Part shown: one piece after another, positions 22,057 through 33,679 of the stretch
Layout of the letters: the number at the start of each line of letters is the position of its first letter
How positions within the stretch are numbered: position 1 is the first letter of the stretch
Assembly: GCA_014526335.1 (NCBI GenBank)
Contig: JACTAT010000310.1
Location: 1-64,000 of the forward strand
DNA: 64,000 nucleotides
Reading direction: 5' to 3'
DNA from: Chrysaora quinquecirrha
Lineage: Eukaryota; Cnidaria; Scyphozoa; Semaeostomeae; Pelagiidae
Made by a program: the position numbers and the translations under genes
Notes under the pieces: generated by a model
What the model was told of the DNA's origin: nothing
The model's database searches: none
Seen by the model: only the letters and a program-made list of their open reading frames with translations

Positions 22057-22845
22057 TCATATTTCGTTCTTGTGAACAACGCTCTGTGATTGGTTTACAA
22101 ACAATAAACCATTCAAAAAGTTCTTCTGCCCGTCCATTGCTGGGCAGTTGTCTGCCCGTTGCCCGAATCGATAGGCCATTGCCCTGATTATATCCACACT
22201 CTGTTCATGATCGTAAGCTTCAAACGGATTTTTGCCGTTCATAAGGAGATTATCTTCAGCCTGTAGTGTACTGGTTGCCCTTTTGTAATATGATATCTGC
22301 ATATTGCTGTCAACTTTACAATTCCCATGAGGAAGTATTTGAATATCTTCATCATTATCCAGGAGCGGTTGTGTCCATGAGTAAACCACACAGATATAAT
22401 CCTCATAGTTTTGTTTGCTGTTTGCCTTAATCCTGACAATTATTCTTCTGATGAGGCTGGATATGCTTTTGTTTTGACGATAGTAGCGCTCAATGCTATA
22501 GATGTCATTTTCACAAACAAACACATTTTTGTAAGCTCTCCCATTACGCTGTTTATAGTAGAATCCTTCACTGCTTGTGTGCACTTTAGAAGCGCTAGCA
22601 TTGTCCTTCTTTTCATTGATCTGCACATAATAGTATGTTGTTACTTTGTTTGAATAAATGTACGCACCATTGTCATCACTTGTAATATCATGAAAAGAAT
22701 AGTTCTTAATTTTGTACATGAAATCTATTCTCATACCTTTCACTGGATGTTGCTCTTCGTATTGTTCGGGGTTGAGCAAAAGCACATAAAGAAGCCGTTC
22801 TGCTGTTGGATTTTCAAATCTAAAGTTTTCAAACCTGAAACACAA
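22057..22845 (-). CDS. Unrecognised ORF of 262 codons (copy B)
   Basis: Same ORF as at 7980-8810. Two single-base indels about 10 bases apart (one base lost near 22759, one gained near 22770) cancel each other, so only three residues of the middle change (NNT in A, EQY in B). One further difference is Arg to Gly near the C-terminus. The N-terminal extension seen in copy A is lost because a base change near 22853 alters that frame. Confidence 0.5.
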   Translation of the reverse strand: MCFRFENFRFENPTAERLLYVLLLNPEQYEEQHPVKGMRIDFMYKIKNYSFHDITSDDNGAYIYSNKVTTYYYVQINEKKDNASASKVHTSSEGFYYKQRNGRAYKNVFVCENDIYSIERYYRQNKSISSLIRRIIVRIKANSKQNYEDYICVVYSWTQPLLDNDEDIQILPHGNCKVDSNMQISYYKRATSTLQAEDNLLMNGKNPFEAYDHEQSVDIIRAMAYRFGQRADNCPAMDGQKNFLNGLLFVNQSQSVVHKNEI

Positions 22846-22937
22846 GAAGCAAACAATTTTCAGGTGTATCCAGAGAAGAGGAGATCAACTAAATAATGAC
22901 AGGGAGATCCAATCATCAACCCCAAGCTTCGAAAGTT

Positions 22938-23350
22938 TTTTCTCACCGAATTTAAAAGTGGTTACAGTAGAGTTCCTTCCCCCAGGGTGCATTCCTTGTC
23001 AACTACCCCAGACATGTGGTTATTGAATAAAACAATGGGTCACATGCTTTTTCTATTGTTCTTTGGTGTACTCGGTGTAAATGTCTGACATGGCCTTCAC
23101 ATGGAATGCAACTTGGCACAAAGAAAACTGTTTATAAGAAACTGAAAACAATGCATATACACGCTTTTTATATAAGGAACCAAGCTCTTTAAGTTCCTTA
23201 TTTTGGGACCTCTTTCGACCACTTTGTAGTACTTAAAGTTCCTTTAAATTCTCATTAAGTGTCCAAGAATAAGTAGACGCCAAAAAAAGGAAATAAATTT
23301 TGGACCTTCTAAATGTAGGTTCTTTATAAACCGGTTCCTTATCGCAATGA
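22938..23350. mobile_element. Copy-B-specific insertion containing a MITE-like repeat
   Basis: Copy A reads straight through this point (about 8858-8862), so this is a later insertion or a loss from A. The 3' part, 23173-23343, begins ATAAGGAACC and ends GGTTCCTTAT, a perfect 10-base terminal inverted repeat, and resembles the repeat at 14216-14602. The flank TCGCAATGA occurs on both sides of the right junction (ATCGCAATGAACGTCGCAAT), a possible target duplication. It has no coding content. Confidence 0.5.
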
Positions 23351-23599
23351 ACGTCGCAATGAGCGGACGTGTTTTTTGCAGTGATCCAAAATATCTGCAA
23401 ATTTGTTTGTTTTCTTGCTGAAATCTTTGGTGAAGTCATCAGAATAAAGTTTTTTGGTAACAGAACAATTTATTTGAAATATTTTGGCTCTTGGTTATTT
23501 GGATCTTTTTTCCATGTTTATTTGGTTTTCATCTACCTATTGTACATTGTTGAAGAGCTGGCTACTTTGATTACTGTTTTTACACAAAATGTCGTGAAG

Positions 23600-26152
23600 A
23601 TGGATTCAGCTGTCTTAAAAGATTGGGCTGAAGCTAATGTCGATGAAAGTGAAAGAATATCTGGTATTCAGAAACAAATAGATACGAATGTTATCTCAAC
23701 AAAAAAGGTATGCAGCGTTTCTTCCATAAAAGATCAAGAAGGGAGATTTTCATGCAGGATATGTCACCGATTTTTCGCAACGAATAGAGGTTTGAGTCAG
23801 CATTTGCAATGTTGCAGAAAAAAGTCTACTTTGGACAATATTGCTTCAAATTTGAGTGCAAATGGTTCTTTTCAAAGTGAAATTAGTTCAAAATCAAATT
23901 CAAGCGCTTCTCAAGAATTAGCGGTTAATACCGTTGATTTGCCGTTGCATCAGTCGAACTCAAACATCTCTCTTTTGCATTCTACGCTTTCCGCGCCTGG
24001 TGCTCGACAGACTACTCTATATTCGAACGCGAATTTCGGCTCCTCTATCAACGGAGAAAGAGCATCTCAAGAAATAGTAACAATAAACAATGAAAATCCT
24101 GAACTTGTTCCCGAATCAATCATCTGGGGAAGTCACACAAGGAAAGACTTGATAGATATCATGAATGCTGTATATGATGAAATTGTTTATTGGAGACAAA
24201 ACTTGTTTATGCTTCCAAAAGGTTGCAGTTGGAAAAGGTTTCTTAACTGAGATGACACGATTGATAAATGCATGGAATGATGAATCTGAAAACCTGAAGG
24301 ACATCGCCATAAAAGCTTTAATGGTCATGCCAGCGCTTCTTCTCCAGAAACCTTCCTATAAGTCTAAAGCAAAGCACCACAATGAATGCCTCAAACATCG
24401 TTTGATTCAGTGGAAGGAAGGAGACTTTGACAGCATAATCAGGGAATGTAGAACGATTCAAGGAAAAATACTCCCTTTCAGAGGAAATTTGCAGAGCCAA
24501 GAACAGTTATCAAAAACTTTTGCGAAGTTCATGTTAGCTGGAAAAGTGAATTCAGCGATGCGACTACTTGACAACAGCTCATCATCTGGTATTCTTGGTT
24601 TGTCTGAAGAAGTCCTCAAAGATCTGACTGATAAACATCCTCCATCTGCGTTAGCTGATGCCTAGGTACTCATGTCTGGTGAGGCACCTTTTGTAGACCC
24701 TGTGATGTTTGAAAATATCAATGAAGAAACTATCACAAGAGCCGCTTTGCATACGAAAGGAGCAGCTGGACCTTCCGGGGTTAATGCTGATGGGTGGCAA
24801 AGGATGCTTGTTTCAAAGAATTTCGGAAAAGCTGGAAATGAATTAAAAGTGGCATTAGCTAGATTTGCCCATATTCTTTGCAGAAAAGTTGTCAACCAAG
24901 ATTCGATTGAATCATATGTTGCTTGCAAACTGATTCCTTTGGATAAAAACCCTGGTGTGCGTCCCATTGGAATAGGAGAAGTGCTAAGAAGAATAATAGG
25001 AAAGTCCATCATATCGGTAATCAAACCTGACATTCTCAACAGTGCAGGCTCGTTGCAACTATGTGCTGGTATACAGGCTGGAGGTGAAGCGGCTGCTCAT
25101 GCTATGCATGACATATTTGAGGAGGAGGGAACAGATGCTTTGTTACTTGTGGATGCGACAAATGCCTTTAACTCTCTCAATCGTCGTGTCCTTCTCAACA
25201 ACATCAAGTTTCTCTGTCCACCAATGGCAACTTATGTAACTAACTGTTATGGGAAACCTTCTAGGCTGTTTATAACAGGTGGAAAAGAAATCAAATCTTC
25301 TGAAGGTACAACTCAAGGAGACCCTTTCGCCATGCCTGCCTATGCTGTCGGGATTGTGCCACTTCTACCCTTGCTAAAGCCAACTTTTGATGATCAACTA
25401 TCACTTGTCAAACATGCAGCTTATGCAGATGATTTAGGAGGAGCTGGTAGTATCCATAACTTAAAGCAACGGTGGGAAAACGTTGAACAGTATGGCCCAC
25501 TTTTTGGAGACTTTCCTAAAGCTTCTAAATCATGGTTGATTGTCAATATGCCAAATATTTCAGAATTCCTCCAGCCTCTTGACAAAATAATTGATGATGT
25601 TTTCACACTGCAGTCATAGAGAGTCATTACTGCTCCAAAGATGGAAGGCTACTCATGAGTTTACCAGTGAAACTTGGTGGACTAGGAATTCCTATTTTCT
25701 CACGGATTTCCAACGTAGAATATCAAAACTCAAGGAAGTTTACTGAGCAAAGCTTTTTAAAATCAAAGAGCAATGTACAAAATATGAGTTAGATTAACAG
25801 CTGCAGAAACTAATAAAAAAGATCATTGTAAAAAGAACGAGAAACAAAGAACAAAGAAATGCTGGAAGATGAAGAACAGAAATGAGATTTCACAATTAAA
25901 AGGTGCATCCTCATGGCTCACTAACATACCAATTAAATCTGAGAACTTTGGTCTGAACCAAAAAGAATTTTATGATTCCTATCGGAGAAAAGGGACATTT
26001 CTCAATCTGTGGTAACAAACTGGGTTCGCACTAAATTATCTTTCGCAACAATCAGATCAGCAATCCTGTGCATCAGAGGTTCCAGGAACAGACGCGGTAA
26101 AATAATAAGTGACGTTGACAACATCGAATCAGCAAACATGTATAAAATTGAG
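23600..26152 (+). pseudogene. Same retrotransposon, copy B, internally rearranged
   Basis: ATG at 23600. Unlike copy A, the frame is intact across the 9641-equivalent position, so finger, linker and RT start are fused up to a frameshift near 24222. A TAG replaces a Ser codon at 24663. The RT core then reads cleanly (24672-25619), including DATNAFNSLNR and AYADD. About 250 bases after the RT are missing: the frame jumps from the WLIVN segment to MPNISEFLQP. The part at 25545-25985 is a divergent relative, and the knuckle and nuclease are gone. Only the last 170 bases (25985-26152) match A's 3' end. Confidence 0.78.
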
Positions 26153-26194
26153 TAAAAAATGAAGTAAATGTAGAACTAAATTTATATTATATTT

Positions 26195-28305
26195 TTGAAA
26201 AACTTTTGCGAAGTTCATGTTAGCTGGAAAAGTGAATTCAGCGATGTGACTACTTGACAACAGCTCATCATCTGGTATTCTTGGTTTGTCTGAAGAAGTC
26301 CTCAAAGATCTGACTGATAAACATCCTCCATCTGCGTTAGCTGATGCCTAGGTACTCATGTCTGGTGAGGCACCTTTTGTAGACCCTGTGATGTTTGAAA
26401 ATATCAACGAAGAAACTATCATAAGAGCGGCTGTGCATACGAAAGGAGCAGCTGGACCTTCCGGGGTTAATGCTGATGGGTGGCAAAGGATGCTTGTTTC
26501 AAAGAATTTCGGAAAAGCTGGAAATGAATTAAAAGTGGCATTAGCTAGATTTGCCCATATTCTTTGCAGAAAAGTTTTCAACCAAGATTCGATTGAATCA
26601 TATGTTGCTTGCAAACTGATTCCTTTGGATAAAAACCCTGGTGTGCGTCCCATTGGAATAGGAGAAGTGCTAAGAAGAATAAAAGGAAAGTCCATCATAT
26701 CGGTAATCAAACCTGACATTCTCAACAGTGCAGGCTCGTTGCAACTATGTGCTGGTATACAGGCTGGAGGTGAAGCGGCTGCTCATGCTATGCATGACAT
26801 ATTTGAGGAGGAGGGAACAGATGCTTTGTTACTTGTGGATGCGACAAATGCCTTTAACTCTCTCAATTGTCGTGTCCTTCTCAACAACATCAAGTTTCTC
26901 TGTCCACCAATGGCAACTTATGTAACTAACTGTTATGGGAAACCTTCTAGGCTGTTTATAACAGGTGGAAAAGAAATCAAATCTTCTGAAGGTACAACTC
27001 AAGGAGACCCTGCCTATGCTGTCGGGATTGTGCCACTTCTACCCTTGCTAAAGCCAACTTTTGATGATCAACCATCACTTGTCAAACATGCAGCTTATGC
27101 AGATGATTTAGGAGGAGCTGGTAGTATCCATAACTTAAAGCAACGGTGGGAAAACGTTGAACAGTATGGCCCACTTTTTGGAGACTTTCCTAAAGCTTGT
27201 AAATCTATGCCAAATATTTCAGAATTCCTCCAGCCTCTTGACAAAATAATTGATGATGTTTTCACACTGCAGTCATAGAGAGTCATTACTGCTCCAAAGA
27301 TGGAAGGCTACTCATGAGTTTACCAGTGAAACTTGGTGGACTAGGAATTCCTATTTTCTCACGGATTTCCAACGTAGAATATCAAAACTCAAGGAAGTTT
27401 ACTGAGCAAAGCTTTTAAAATCAAAGATCAGCTTGACTTTCGGATGCAGACAGTGGCAAAGAAGTCTTGTGTAAAAGAGAGAGAAGAGAAGAATAAAAAG
27501 TTACTGGACGATTTGAGATCCAGAATGGCAGCAGACATGAAGAAAGCAAATGAGATCTCGCAGTTAAAAGGAGCATCGTCATGGCTGACCAGTTTACCGC
27601 TAAAATCTGAGAACTTCTCTTTAAACAAAAGAGAATTTCACGATTCCATACGCCTCAGATACAGATGGAGGCTTAAGTTTATGCCTTCTACGTGTGTCTG
27701 CCGCAAACCGTACAACGAAGATCATGCAATGGCATGTCAGAAAGGTGGATACATCCATCATCACCATAATGAGATCAGAGACTTGTTCGTCAAACTCGCA
27801 GAAGAAATTTCAAGTGACGTTGAATGTGAACCACAACTTCAACCTTTGTCTGGTGAACAACTTCTACCGTCAACAAATACCAGTGACACATGGATCTCAG
27901 TGTTTGCAGCTTTTGGCAGAGAGGACAGAGAGCCTTTTTTGATGTTCGGGTTTTTAACCCTTTCGCTCCTACCTACCAAAACCAAAGAGTGCAGAACTTG
28001 TTAATCGCAAACGAAAAAGAAAAGAAACATGCCTATGGTCATCGTGTGATAGAGGTAGAGCATGGCTCATTCACACCCTTGGTGTTTACCTCCCATGGCG
28101 GCTGTGGAAGAGAAGCAGACAGATTTATTTCAGAGCTAACGATTAAACTATTGGAGAAAAGGGACATTTCTCAATCTGTGGTAACAAACTGGGTTCGCAC
28201 TGAATTATCTTTCGCAACAGTCAGATCAGCAATCCTGTGCATCTGAGGTTCCAGGAACAGACGCGGTAAAATAAAAAGTGACGTTGACAACATCGAATCA
28301 GCAAA
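26195..28305 (+). pseudogene. Same retrotransposon, partial copy C
   Basis: It starts inside the element, at the equivalent of about 10030 in copy A, directly after copy B's 3' end. It shares with B, and not A, the TAG at 26349 and several substitutions (for example GWQRM for GWRRM), so B and C have a common source. It has lost 12 bases near the TTQGDP motif, and the same RT-to-MPNISEFLQP jump as B. From 27430 it matches copy A's C-terminus, including the knuckle (first Cys pair now CVCRK) and nuclease region, with frameshifts near 27890 and a stop at 28246. The end at about 28305 runs into the low-quality tract. Confidence 0.75.
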
Positions 28306-28985
28306 TTTGGTTTAAAAAAAACAAAGAAAAGGGAAATTTTTTTCAAAAAAGAAAAGAAATCTTTCGCCCCCAGTTTGTTTTCCTGACCTGGGGAAAATTT
28401 TAAAATCTTTAAAACAAGGTTAATAAACAAAAAAAAGGGGAAAAGGTAAAAAAGGTTAAAAAACCTTTGGAAAACCCTGGGGAAAAGTTTTTTAAAAATT
28501 TAAACAAGTTTTAAAAATTGGTTAAAAGGGTTAAACCAAAAAAGACCCAAAAAACCCCAAAAAACCCAATTTTTTGGGAAAAATGAAAAAAAAAAAAAGC
28601 CCCAAAAAAAAATTTAAAAAAAAGAAAGGGGGAAAGGCGGGAAAAAAATTAAAAAAAATTGAAATTTTAAGAAAAACTTTAAGGGTTTAATGGCCCTTTC
28701 ACAAAGGGATTAAATTTTCAATTTTTTCCATAATCGAAATAAAAAAATTTTTAATTTTTCTAAAATGGCTTTAATTCCCAAAATTTTAAAAACGTTTTTC
28801 CCGTAAATTTTTAAAGGAAAAAATAAAACCAAAAGAACCAAAAAAAACACAAAAAAAAGAAAAAAACCAAAGGGGCATGAAGAAAATTTTTTTAATAAAT
28901 TTAAAAAAAGGGGCCCATTTCTGAGCCGGAGGTTTAATTTTTCGCAAACAAGGAAAATGGAAAACTTTAAAATTTATTTAATTTT
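28306..28985. other. Homopolymer-inflated, low-quality tract
   Basis: Almost every base occurs in a run of two to eight identical bases, dominated by A, T and G runs with very few mixed words. The texture starts abruptly after the end of copy C and stops abruptly at about 28985. No repeat period, gene or motif is visible. It looks like uncorrected base calling at a contig end rather than biological sequence. Confidence 0.7.
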
Positions 28986-29289
28986 TTAAAAGGGTAACGA
29001 AAAACAAATATGTTTGATGCATATGGAGCTGCGTAACCGGAAAGGCAGCAAACGACCTGATTGAAGTCAAACCATTTGGCAAATCTTTCAGCTTTCAAAG
29101 CAAAAGGTTTTCTGGACAATGCACTAAAAGAAGATAAAATCGGGAAAGTCACACCACGAGCTTATGTCAGCTACACTTGAAAAGAGGATGTCATACCATT
29201 GCCATATCTATTTGTAAGCAGTTTGCCTGACAATAGAGTATACAGTGATTTCCTGAAAAGTGGTGCCAGTTGGCCATGAAAAGACAGTT

Positions 29290-29925
29290 CTCACAGAAGA
29301 CAGAAAAGTTGTGTTGTGTTTGGTGATGCAGGCTCAAGAAAGACAAGACAGCATCATATGATGGAATAATTTTGCATGACAAGCTCGCCACAGTGACAAG
29401 GGACAGCCACTTTTCTGCAAGCATGCTGTCAGAGAAACCAAATGCTTATTTGTTGACGAATGGCCCCAAGATGCGATGAGTGCAGATGATGCAAAAAGAG
29501 TCCTGCAAAGTGGTTCCCTGGCAATCCCACAGAAGCACCAAGAGCTTCGAAGTGTCTCTGAAAAGAAATGGATGCAATTGAAACCAACTAATGATGACTT
29601 GGAACGATTTCGAAGTTGCTGAAGACTTGGATGGGCGGGAATAGACTCAATGTATGATGCTTGGCTTCTTATTGAAAATACAAGGCGAGAAGAGTTCGGC
29701 ATAGAACAATTCACAACCCGATTTCTGAAATGGCAGTTGTTGTTGCAAAAGCGAGTGGGAACCGATAGAAGATCTGTTTTGATGCAAGTCAGCGAAAGTC
29801 ACAACGAATATTACAACGAAGATGACAATGAAGATAAAGATGATGTGGGAACAATATCTCCTGTTCAGAGAAAGCAAAACAGAATAAGGTCCAGCAGCGA
29901 AATCGAAGAAACAAATAACTTGTGA
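29290..29925 (+). pseudogene. Decayed ORF, family unknown
   Basis: A plus-strand reading (TASYDGIILHDKLATVTRDS, NAYLLTNGPKM, SVSEKKWMQLKPTNDDLERF) continues after a frame break near 29620 into a 91-codon ORF at 29650-29925. That ORF begins MYDAWLLIENTRREEFGIEQ and ends in an Asp/Glu/Asn-rich tail. The reading is protein-like across breaks, but I cannot name the family. The minus-strand ORF at 29334-29714 is its shadow. Confidence 0.35.
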
Positions 29926-30559
29926 ACAATGAACAATGCCTATTGTAAAACTTATTGTTAAATACATTGTTTGTTTTCATTGTGATTGCGTTTGGAATCA
30001 ATAATTGAGTTATAAATTCTACACGTCAACTTAATATCAATATTCATGAGATAATTACGACACTGATCCCTCTGATTAACTATGTCATTTCTGTTTAAAA
30101 ATTTTCTTAGCAACATCATTGGCAAGGTGGCTGGAAACTTAGTCTATTTGCCCAGAATTTCAAAATCAATACATATCACTAACTAGCATTTAACAAGTGT
30201 GAATAAGCAAGAATAGTTTTGCATTCAAAAATTTCATATTCGAGGCTACCTCGTTTTGAAGAAAATTCCTTGTACATCTTAAGACATGCTTATTCACACT
30301 CTTTAAATGAAGTTACTGTTGTGCATTGATTTTGAAATTCTAGGCAAGTAGACTAAGTCTTCAGATAGGAGTTTTGATTTTTGTTGAATTTGCTTTTTTA
30401 CTGAAAATAAAATATAAATTTAATTCTATTCAACCAAATTTAAAGAATATTGTAATGAGGCTCTTATGTACAAAAAGGATTTCATATAGAGGTTGCAAGA
30501 GTACATAGATACAACTGACAATTAATACATAAAAAGACCACATATTAACAAATTAATAT
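29926..30559. other. Unassigned AT-rich DNA
   Basis: No gene is seen. A weak inverted similarity exists between 30130-30200 (TTTGCCCAGAATTTCAAAATC..) and 30325-30360 (GATTTTGAAATTCTAGGCAAG), about 180 bases apart, suggesting a small foldback repeat. Confidence 0.35.
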
Positions 30560-31620
30560 ACATTTTAATCTCATTTAATTCTAGCTAACAGTTCTGCTCG
30601 TTTCTTGAGTGAGCCTGCAGTTCTTTTCTCTTGGAAAGTAAACCTTGGGTCATGCAGGACGCTTGTCCATTTGCTAAATCGGTATATCTTTAAAGCTTTC
30701 TTTAAAAAGTAATCTTCATCCTTTGTGTACGGAATCCTTTTGATCGATAGTTATCAACCTCTGTTCTTTGGCAGAAAGTACTCGAGAACTTTCGGTCTCC
30801 ACTATTTGTCAATATCTTGCTGGTTGGAAATATTTCCCGACAAGCTCTGACATATGATTACTTAACTTGAGTGCTACTTCTTCAATTGTGGATTGTTGGG
30901 CAGTTTTAAATTCGGTTTGATCCACGAAGTCATCCCTTTCTTTCGACTTTTCAAACATACTGAGTGTCAAGTATTGATCCTTTTACTCTCGTGAAAAGAT
31001 AAAGGAAAGAGAAACGAGTTCCGAAAGCTAATTCTGCTGCAGCAACTGACGTCAGTGGGTAGGTCTTGCATTTTAATAATATGTCTTTGTGGCCCAACAG
31101 ATGATACGGTATAACTGTTTCCATTTCATCCATTGCAGGCCATTGATTATTGGCAGCGAGCACTACAACCGCCAAATTATTTGACCACTCAGAAATGTTT
31201 GCCTAGCCAATGCTCTCTTTCCTCTGTTGATTTAGATTTCAGAGATGGCCAAGTTTCCGAGAACAACTTTCAATAAACTTCTCAATTTGCCAAAGTCTAT
31301 TAGGTCCGTGATAGCTTGCAAATAACCACACTGTGCAGAGCTTTCAAGTCCCCATTGTTTTCCTATGTGCTCGAAGAAATTTCAATTAATTCCAGCAGAT
31401 CTAATACAATAATCAATGTGCTCCTCAGTAAGCTCATCCACATCGTTTTCACTACAAAATTTCAAAAACTTCATAACTGTTGTTGCATTTTGATTAAATA
31501 GCCTGTGCCTCCGTCTTATCCCCTCCACAAACAGCACACAACCATTAAATTTATTCTTTTCCAATGCCATCCATAATTCAAAAATGTGGTCTTTTCGTTG
31601 TTTCTGCATGCTTTTTCAGC
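30560..31620 (-). pseudogene. Remnant of a tyrosine-recombinase-like (Crypton-type) protein
   Basis: Read on the minus strand, the pieces are 31609-31382 (core-binding-like helices, FLKFCSENDVDELTEEHIDY), then FFEHIGKQWGLESSAQCGYL (about 31370-31300), then 31175-30951 (NNQWPAMDEMETVIPYHLLG, LYLFTRVKGS). Next come DFVDQTEFKTA and YFQPARY, followed by a stop and QIVETESS, LSAKEQ (about 30950-30730). The order and the PxRY..QIVE-like element match a family of invertebrate proteins I associate with tyrosine recombinases of Crypton-like elements. That assignment is from memory and tentative. At least three frame breaks and the stop within the putative catalytic stretch make it dead. Confidence 0.4.
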
Positions 31621-32140
31621 TTTCCCCCCAATTCCGAATTCTCCAATGTAGGACATTGCTTGAGAAAGTGGTCAATCAATCTCTCCCTAGGCTTCTCATC
31701 AAAGAAATAGTATTATCTGTGCCTAGTGTCTACATGTTTTCTGCAACCTCTTTTGCTAACAAATTTTCTCACAGTATTTAACTGGGCATATATACGGGGC
31801 ATATATACGTCTTGTCCTTCCATTCGCTGAGAATCAGCACCATCTTCTGCTCTCTTGCACCCAGTCTATCAACCAGTCCATCCTGCTGTTGCTGCGATGT
31901 CTGAATGTTTACAGATTACCAACTCCTCTATTTAAGCAATAAGCTGTTCATTTATCAAGTGAAAATCCGCACGAAAAATACAAATATTCAGTCAAAATAA
32001 CAAACACGTCTTGTGTTGCCATAACAATAACAAATGCTTCTTACCCAAACAGTTTTGTTAATTATGTTTCTAAACTTCTGACTCTGCGTATAAAAGAAAT
32101 CAGAGGACAGAGGCGAGGTAAAGAATACAACATCAAACAA

Positions 32141-33280
32141 GTGATACAGAGCGTTGGTGGTGAATCGAAATGGAGGTCAGAGATCTTTATTGGTCATGAA
32201 CTTTCCAGACTAAAAGCGAAAGAGCTTTATGTTGCAATGCTGTCTTCCTTAGATCGAAATTATGACCCAGAGAGGCCACTTTTTTTCCAGTCTTTTATGG
32301 ACTTGGATCAACCTTTTCAAAACGAGAGAGGCGTTTAGTTTATGACACAATAATGGATGCATGTGTTTCTCATGGTATCAATGTCATAGCAAATTTCTCA
32401 CGGAAGATGACAACGGTACAACATTAACAATGATTCAACTACAACATAATATCTTTGAAGAAATAAAAAAGATTGGTAAAAGAGAAATAATTCGTAGAAT
32501 AATAGAATTGTCAAAGAATGCTGTATCAGAAGAAGATATGATAAGATTTCGGGAAGAATTCATGGATCATGGAAAAATCAGCATTGGGGGGCTTGCGTTC
32601 CCAAAGAATCCCTTGGTGGAACTACAACAAGCAATGAAAGAAAATAGGCAAAAGAGGAGTGGAAAAAACGAAGCACAAGAATCAAGAGAGGAAACGCGTA
32701 AAGAATCAGCGAAAAGCACCAAAAAGGCAGCTAGGGCTGTATCGATTGTACAGGAAAAGAAACGCATCATACAACAGCCAAATCTCTTGAGCAGCTTACA
32801 AGATCAGTGTTGGAATCGCCCACGTATTACAAAGCAGCCCTCAACGTAACATTTTCGAAAATTGTTTGGCCTTCAAAATTGAAACAGTGGAAGGACAAAA
32901 GTCCTGTAGTACATGGCATTGAGAATTTCCAAACACCTGGTATTCAGTTCAAGCATTCAATGAGAAAAGGCATCACATCAAGCTTAAAGTTTGGGACTCA
33001 ACCCATTTGATTGCAAACTTCAGACGTGTTGTATGTACCTCAGACATACTTGGAATGCATAAAGAAGCATGGTTGACTGCAGCAAAAGATCCGTCAAACA
33101 AACTTAAAGTTTCTATGGTGGAGGACCTTCCAGACAAACAAAACATCGGCTTTGCGTTGACAACACTCATTGTAGAGGTGGAACAGTCGATGAGAAAACA
33201 CTAATTACAAAAAGAGGCAGACTTCTGTCAGTCAGTTCGTGAATGGTGGATTGCCGAAGACGAGCCAGGAATTCCTACAC
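32141..33280 (+). pseudogene. Decayed or multi-exon gene, family unknown
   Basis: Successive frames read as protein: 32141-32338 (LSRLKAKELYVAML, DRNYDPERPLFFQSFMDL); 32361-32849 (EEIKKIGKREIIRRIIEL, then a Lys/Glu/Arg-rich coiled-coil-like region); and 33007-33204 (DPSNKLKVSMVEDLPDKQN, TTLIVEVEQSMRKH) continuing as FCQSVREWWIAEDEPGIPTL to about 33290. Frames change three times without clear introns, so frameshifts are likely. I do not recognise the family. The exon at 33436-33673 probably belongs to the same gene. Confidence 0.4.
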
Positions 33281-33435
33281 TTGAGGATGCCTCTTAGAAG
33301 AACTCTGTTGAAAGATGTTGATTTTGGGATATTTCCACCCAAATCTAGCTGCATCAAAAGTTTGTTCCCTTGATTCTTGAATAAGCTCTAGTTCCTAATT
33401 CTGATGAATTTCTCTGATACATTACTTTATTTCAG

Positions 33436-33673
33436 GTGTCCCAAGAAAACTGTATGGACTATTCTTGTCAAGTATGGACACGAAAATGCAAATGTATGCT
33501 GTTGCAAATTACTCCTACAATACCAGAGCTATATCAGCATTAATCTCTGAAAATTTTTTCAGTTCACTCATCGAACTGGACACAAGCGGAACTGGATACC
33601 TAAGAGCAAAAGATGTACCACAGTACATGGGAACTGCCTGTAGGATGCTGGACATACGTTTCAACCCAGAAAG
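33436..33673 (+). CDS. Exon with clean splice sites, family unknown
   Basis: Acceptor ATTACTTTATTTCAG ends at 33435; the donor is AG|GTAATG at 33674. The exon is open and encodes about 79 residues (KLYGLFLSSMDTKMQMYAVA, SSLIELDTSGTGYLRAKDVP, CRMLDIRFNPE). The LDTSGTGYLRAKDVP stretch is faintly EF-hand-like in spacing, but a second hand is absent. It is likely the next exon of the gene at 32141-33280. Confidence 0.42.
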
Positions 33674-33679
33674 GTAATG

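Larger units (their letters stand above)
15218..26190 (+). repeat. Large duplicated unit, copy B
   Basis: Direct repeat of copy A. It has deletions at about 18779, 19037, 20045 and 20150 relative to A, and a roughly 0.4 kb insertion at 22938-23350. Its RT element loses alignment with A after about 25545 and regains it at 25985. The 25545-25985 stretch resembles the same element family but is clearly more divergent, as if spliced in from another subfamily. Copy B ends at the element's 3' end, where copy C starts immediately. Confidence 0.88.

Noticed and set aside
29334..29714. 126-codon minus-strand ORF
   Set aside because: Antisense to a more protein-like plus-strand reading that continues to 29925.
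33601..33660. EF-hand calcium-binding loop in LDTSGTGYLRAKDVP
   Set aside because: Only one weak loop without the flanking helix pattern or a paired hand; not enough to call.
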